Made by a program: the position numbers and the translations under genes. Under the pieces are notes generated by a model, which ran no database searches, was not told where the DNA came from, and worked only from the letters and a program-made list of their open reading frames with translations. Shown here one piece after another: positions 5,159 to 5,296 of a stretch of DNA of 5,296 nucleotides. The DNA is from Planctomycetota bacterium (GTDB lineage Bacteria; Planctomycetota; Planctomycetia; Pirellulales; Pirellulaceae): contig JAHWKS010000474.1 in the NCBI GenBank assembly GCA_019347795.1, positions 1 to 5,296 of the forward strand, read 5' to 3'. Each line of letters begins with the position of its first letter. The first letter of the stretch is position 1.

Positions 5159-5246
5159 ACCAGCATCACCCGCCGGAATGGGCGCGAGTGACTTTGATTT
5201 CAGGAAAAATCCCGGCCGCCCATTCCGGTCGGGTGCATGCGCTGGT
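5159..5246. repeat. Long imperfect inverted repeat (88 bases)
   Basis: The left arm 5159-5184 and right arm 5217-5246 are reverse complements apart from four unpaired bases in the right arm. The core is a perfect 12-base match, CCGGAATGGGCG (5173-5184) with CGCCCATTCCGG (5217-5228). CACCCG/CGGGTG, GCAT/ATGC and ACCA/TGGT add pairs outwards with one- or two-base bulges. The 32-base loop holds an inner GATTT/AAATC pair (5196-5200/5207-5211). No T run follows on either strand, so it is not an intrinsic terminator. It could be a REPIN- or MITE-like element, or a structured leader of the minus-strand gene. Confidence 0.7.
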
Positions 5247-5283
5247 TCAAGTAAGCCGCTGCGCGGCAGGTCGGATTGGGATC

Positions 5284-5292
5284 AGTGTAGCA
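5284..5292 (-). promoter_or_regulatory. Possible extended -10 box for the 108-residue membrane protein
   Basis: The minus strand reads TGC-TACACT, an extended -10 form matching 4 of 6 TATAAT bases. Any -35 would lie beyond the window edge. It would give a leader of about 140 bases that includes the long inverted repeat. Weak evidence. Confidence 0.2.
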
Positions 5293-5296
5293 TGAG

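Noticed and set aside
1..5296. CRISPR array, tRNA, rRNA or transposase gene
   Set aside because: No regularly spaced repeats, no cloverleaf with a standard T-arm, no rRNA-like stretch and no transposase motifs were seen.

Overview
The window is a GC-rich (roughly 60%) bacterial stretch with loosely packed genes and long spacers. The best family match is a c-di-AMP cyclase with an N-terminal DACNV-like sensor domain. As I recall, that architecture is common in Planctomycetes, so a planctomycete or a relative is my best guess at the host. This is inference; there is no rRNA or tRNA here to confirm it.

Left to right: 1-82 may hold the last 26 codons of an unidentified plus-strand gene. After a spacer, 483-1814 (+) encodes a 443-residue protein with a DACNV-like sensor region and a C-terminal diadenylate cyclase domain carrying both signature motifs, DGA and RHR. 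A 452-base gene-free spacer follows. It contains several inverted repeats, a weak terminator-like hairpin with a T6 run, and a short perfect palindrome just upstream of the next gene.

The centre (2267-3520) is a wrecked pair of genes facing each other. A plus-strand alpha/beta hydrolase is intact up to just past its nucleophile elbow (SHSLG). It is then joined, near 2798-2806, to the antisense of a minus-strand exported metallo-beta-lactamase-fold hydrolase of the ComEC-like type. Both have good ribosome binding sites and both have lost their 3' ends at the same point, as expected if one deletion removed the space between two convergent genes. The metallo-hydrolase also carries an in-frame TAA at 3077-3079, with the same reading frame continuing family-like sequence beyond it.

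The right part holds two convergent membrane proteins. The plus-strand one (about 3907-4761, around seven membrane segments) resembles DUF6629-type proteins, whose usual start is Met-Cys-Phe. Here a strong Shine-Dalgarno sequence sits 8 bases before an ATT codon followed by Cys-Phe, so translation may begin at ATT 3955. An extended -10 box (TGG-TATAAT) lies upstream. The minus-strand one (4811-5137, 108 residues, three membrane segments) has a strong ribosome binding site. A long imperfect inverted repeat (5159-5246) lies in its presumed leader.

The genes do not form an operon. The only clear functional theme is nucleotide second-messenger synthesis by the first gene. Any link between it and the decayed hydrolase pair is speculation. 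I did not find a complete, obviously new system. The most unusual signals are the gene-gene fusion point, the interior stop codon, the possible ATT start and the long inverted repeat.
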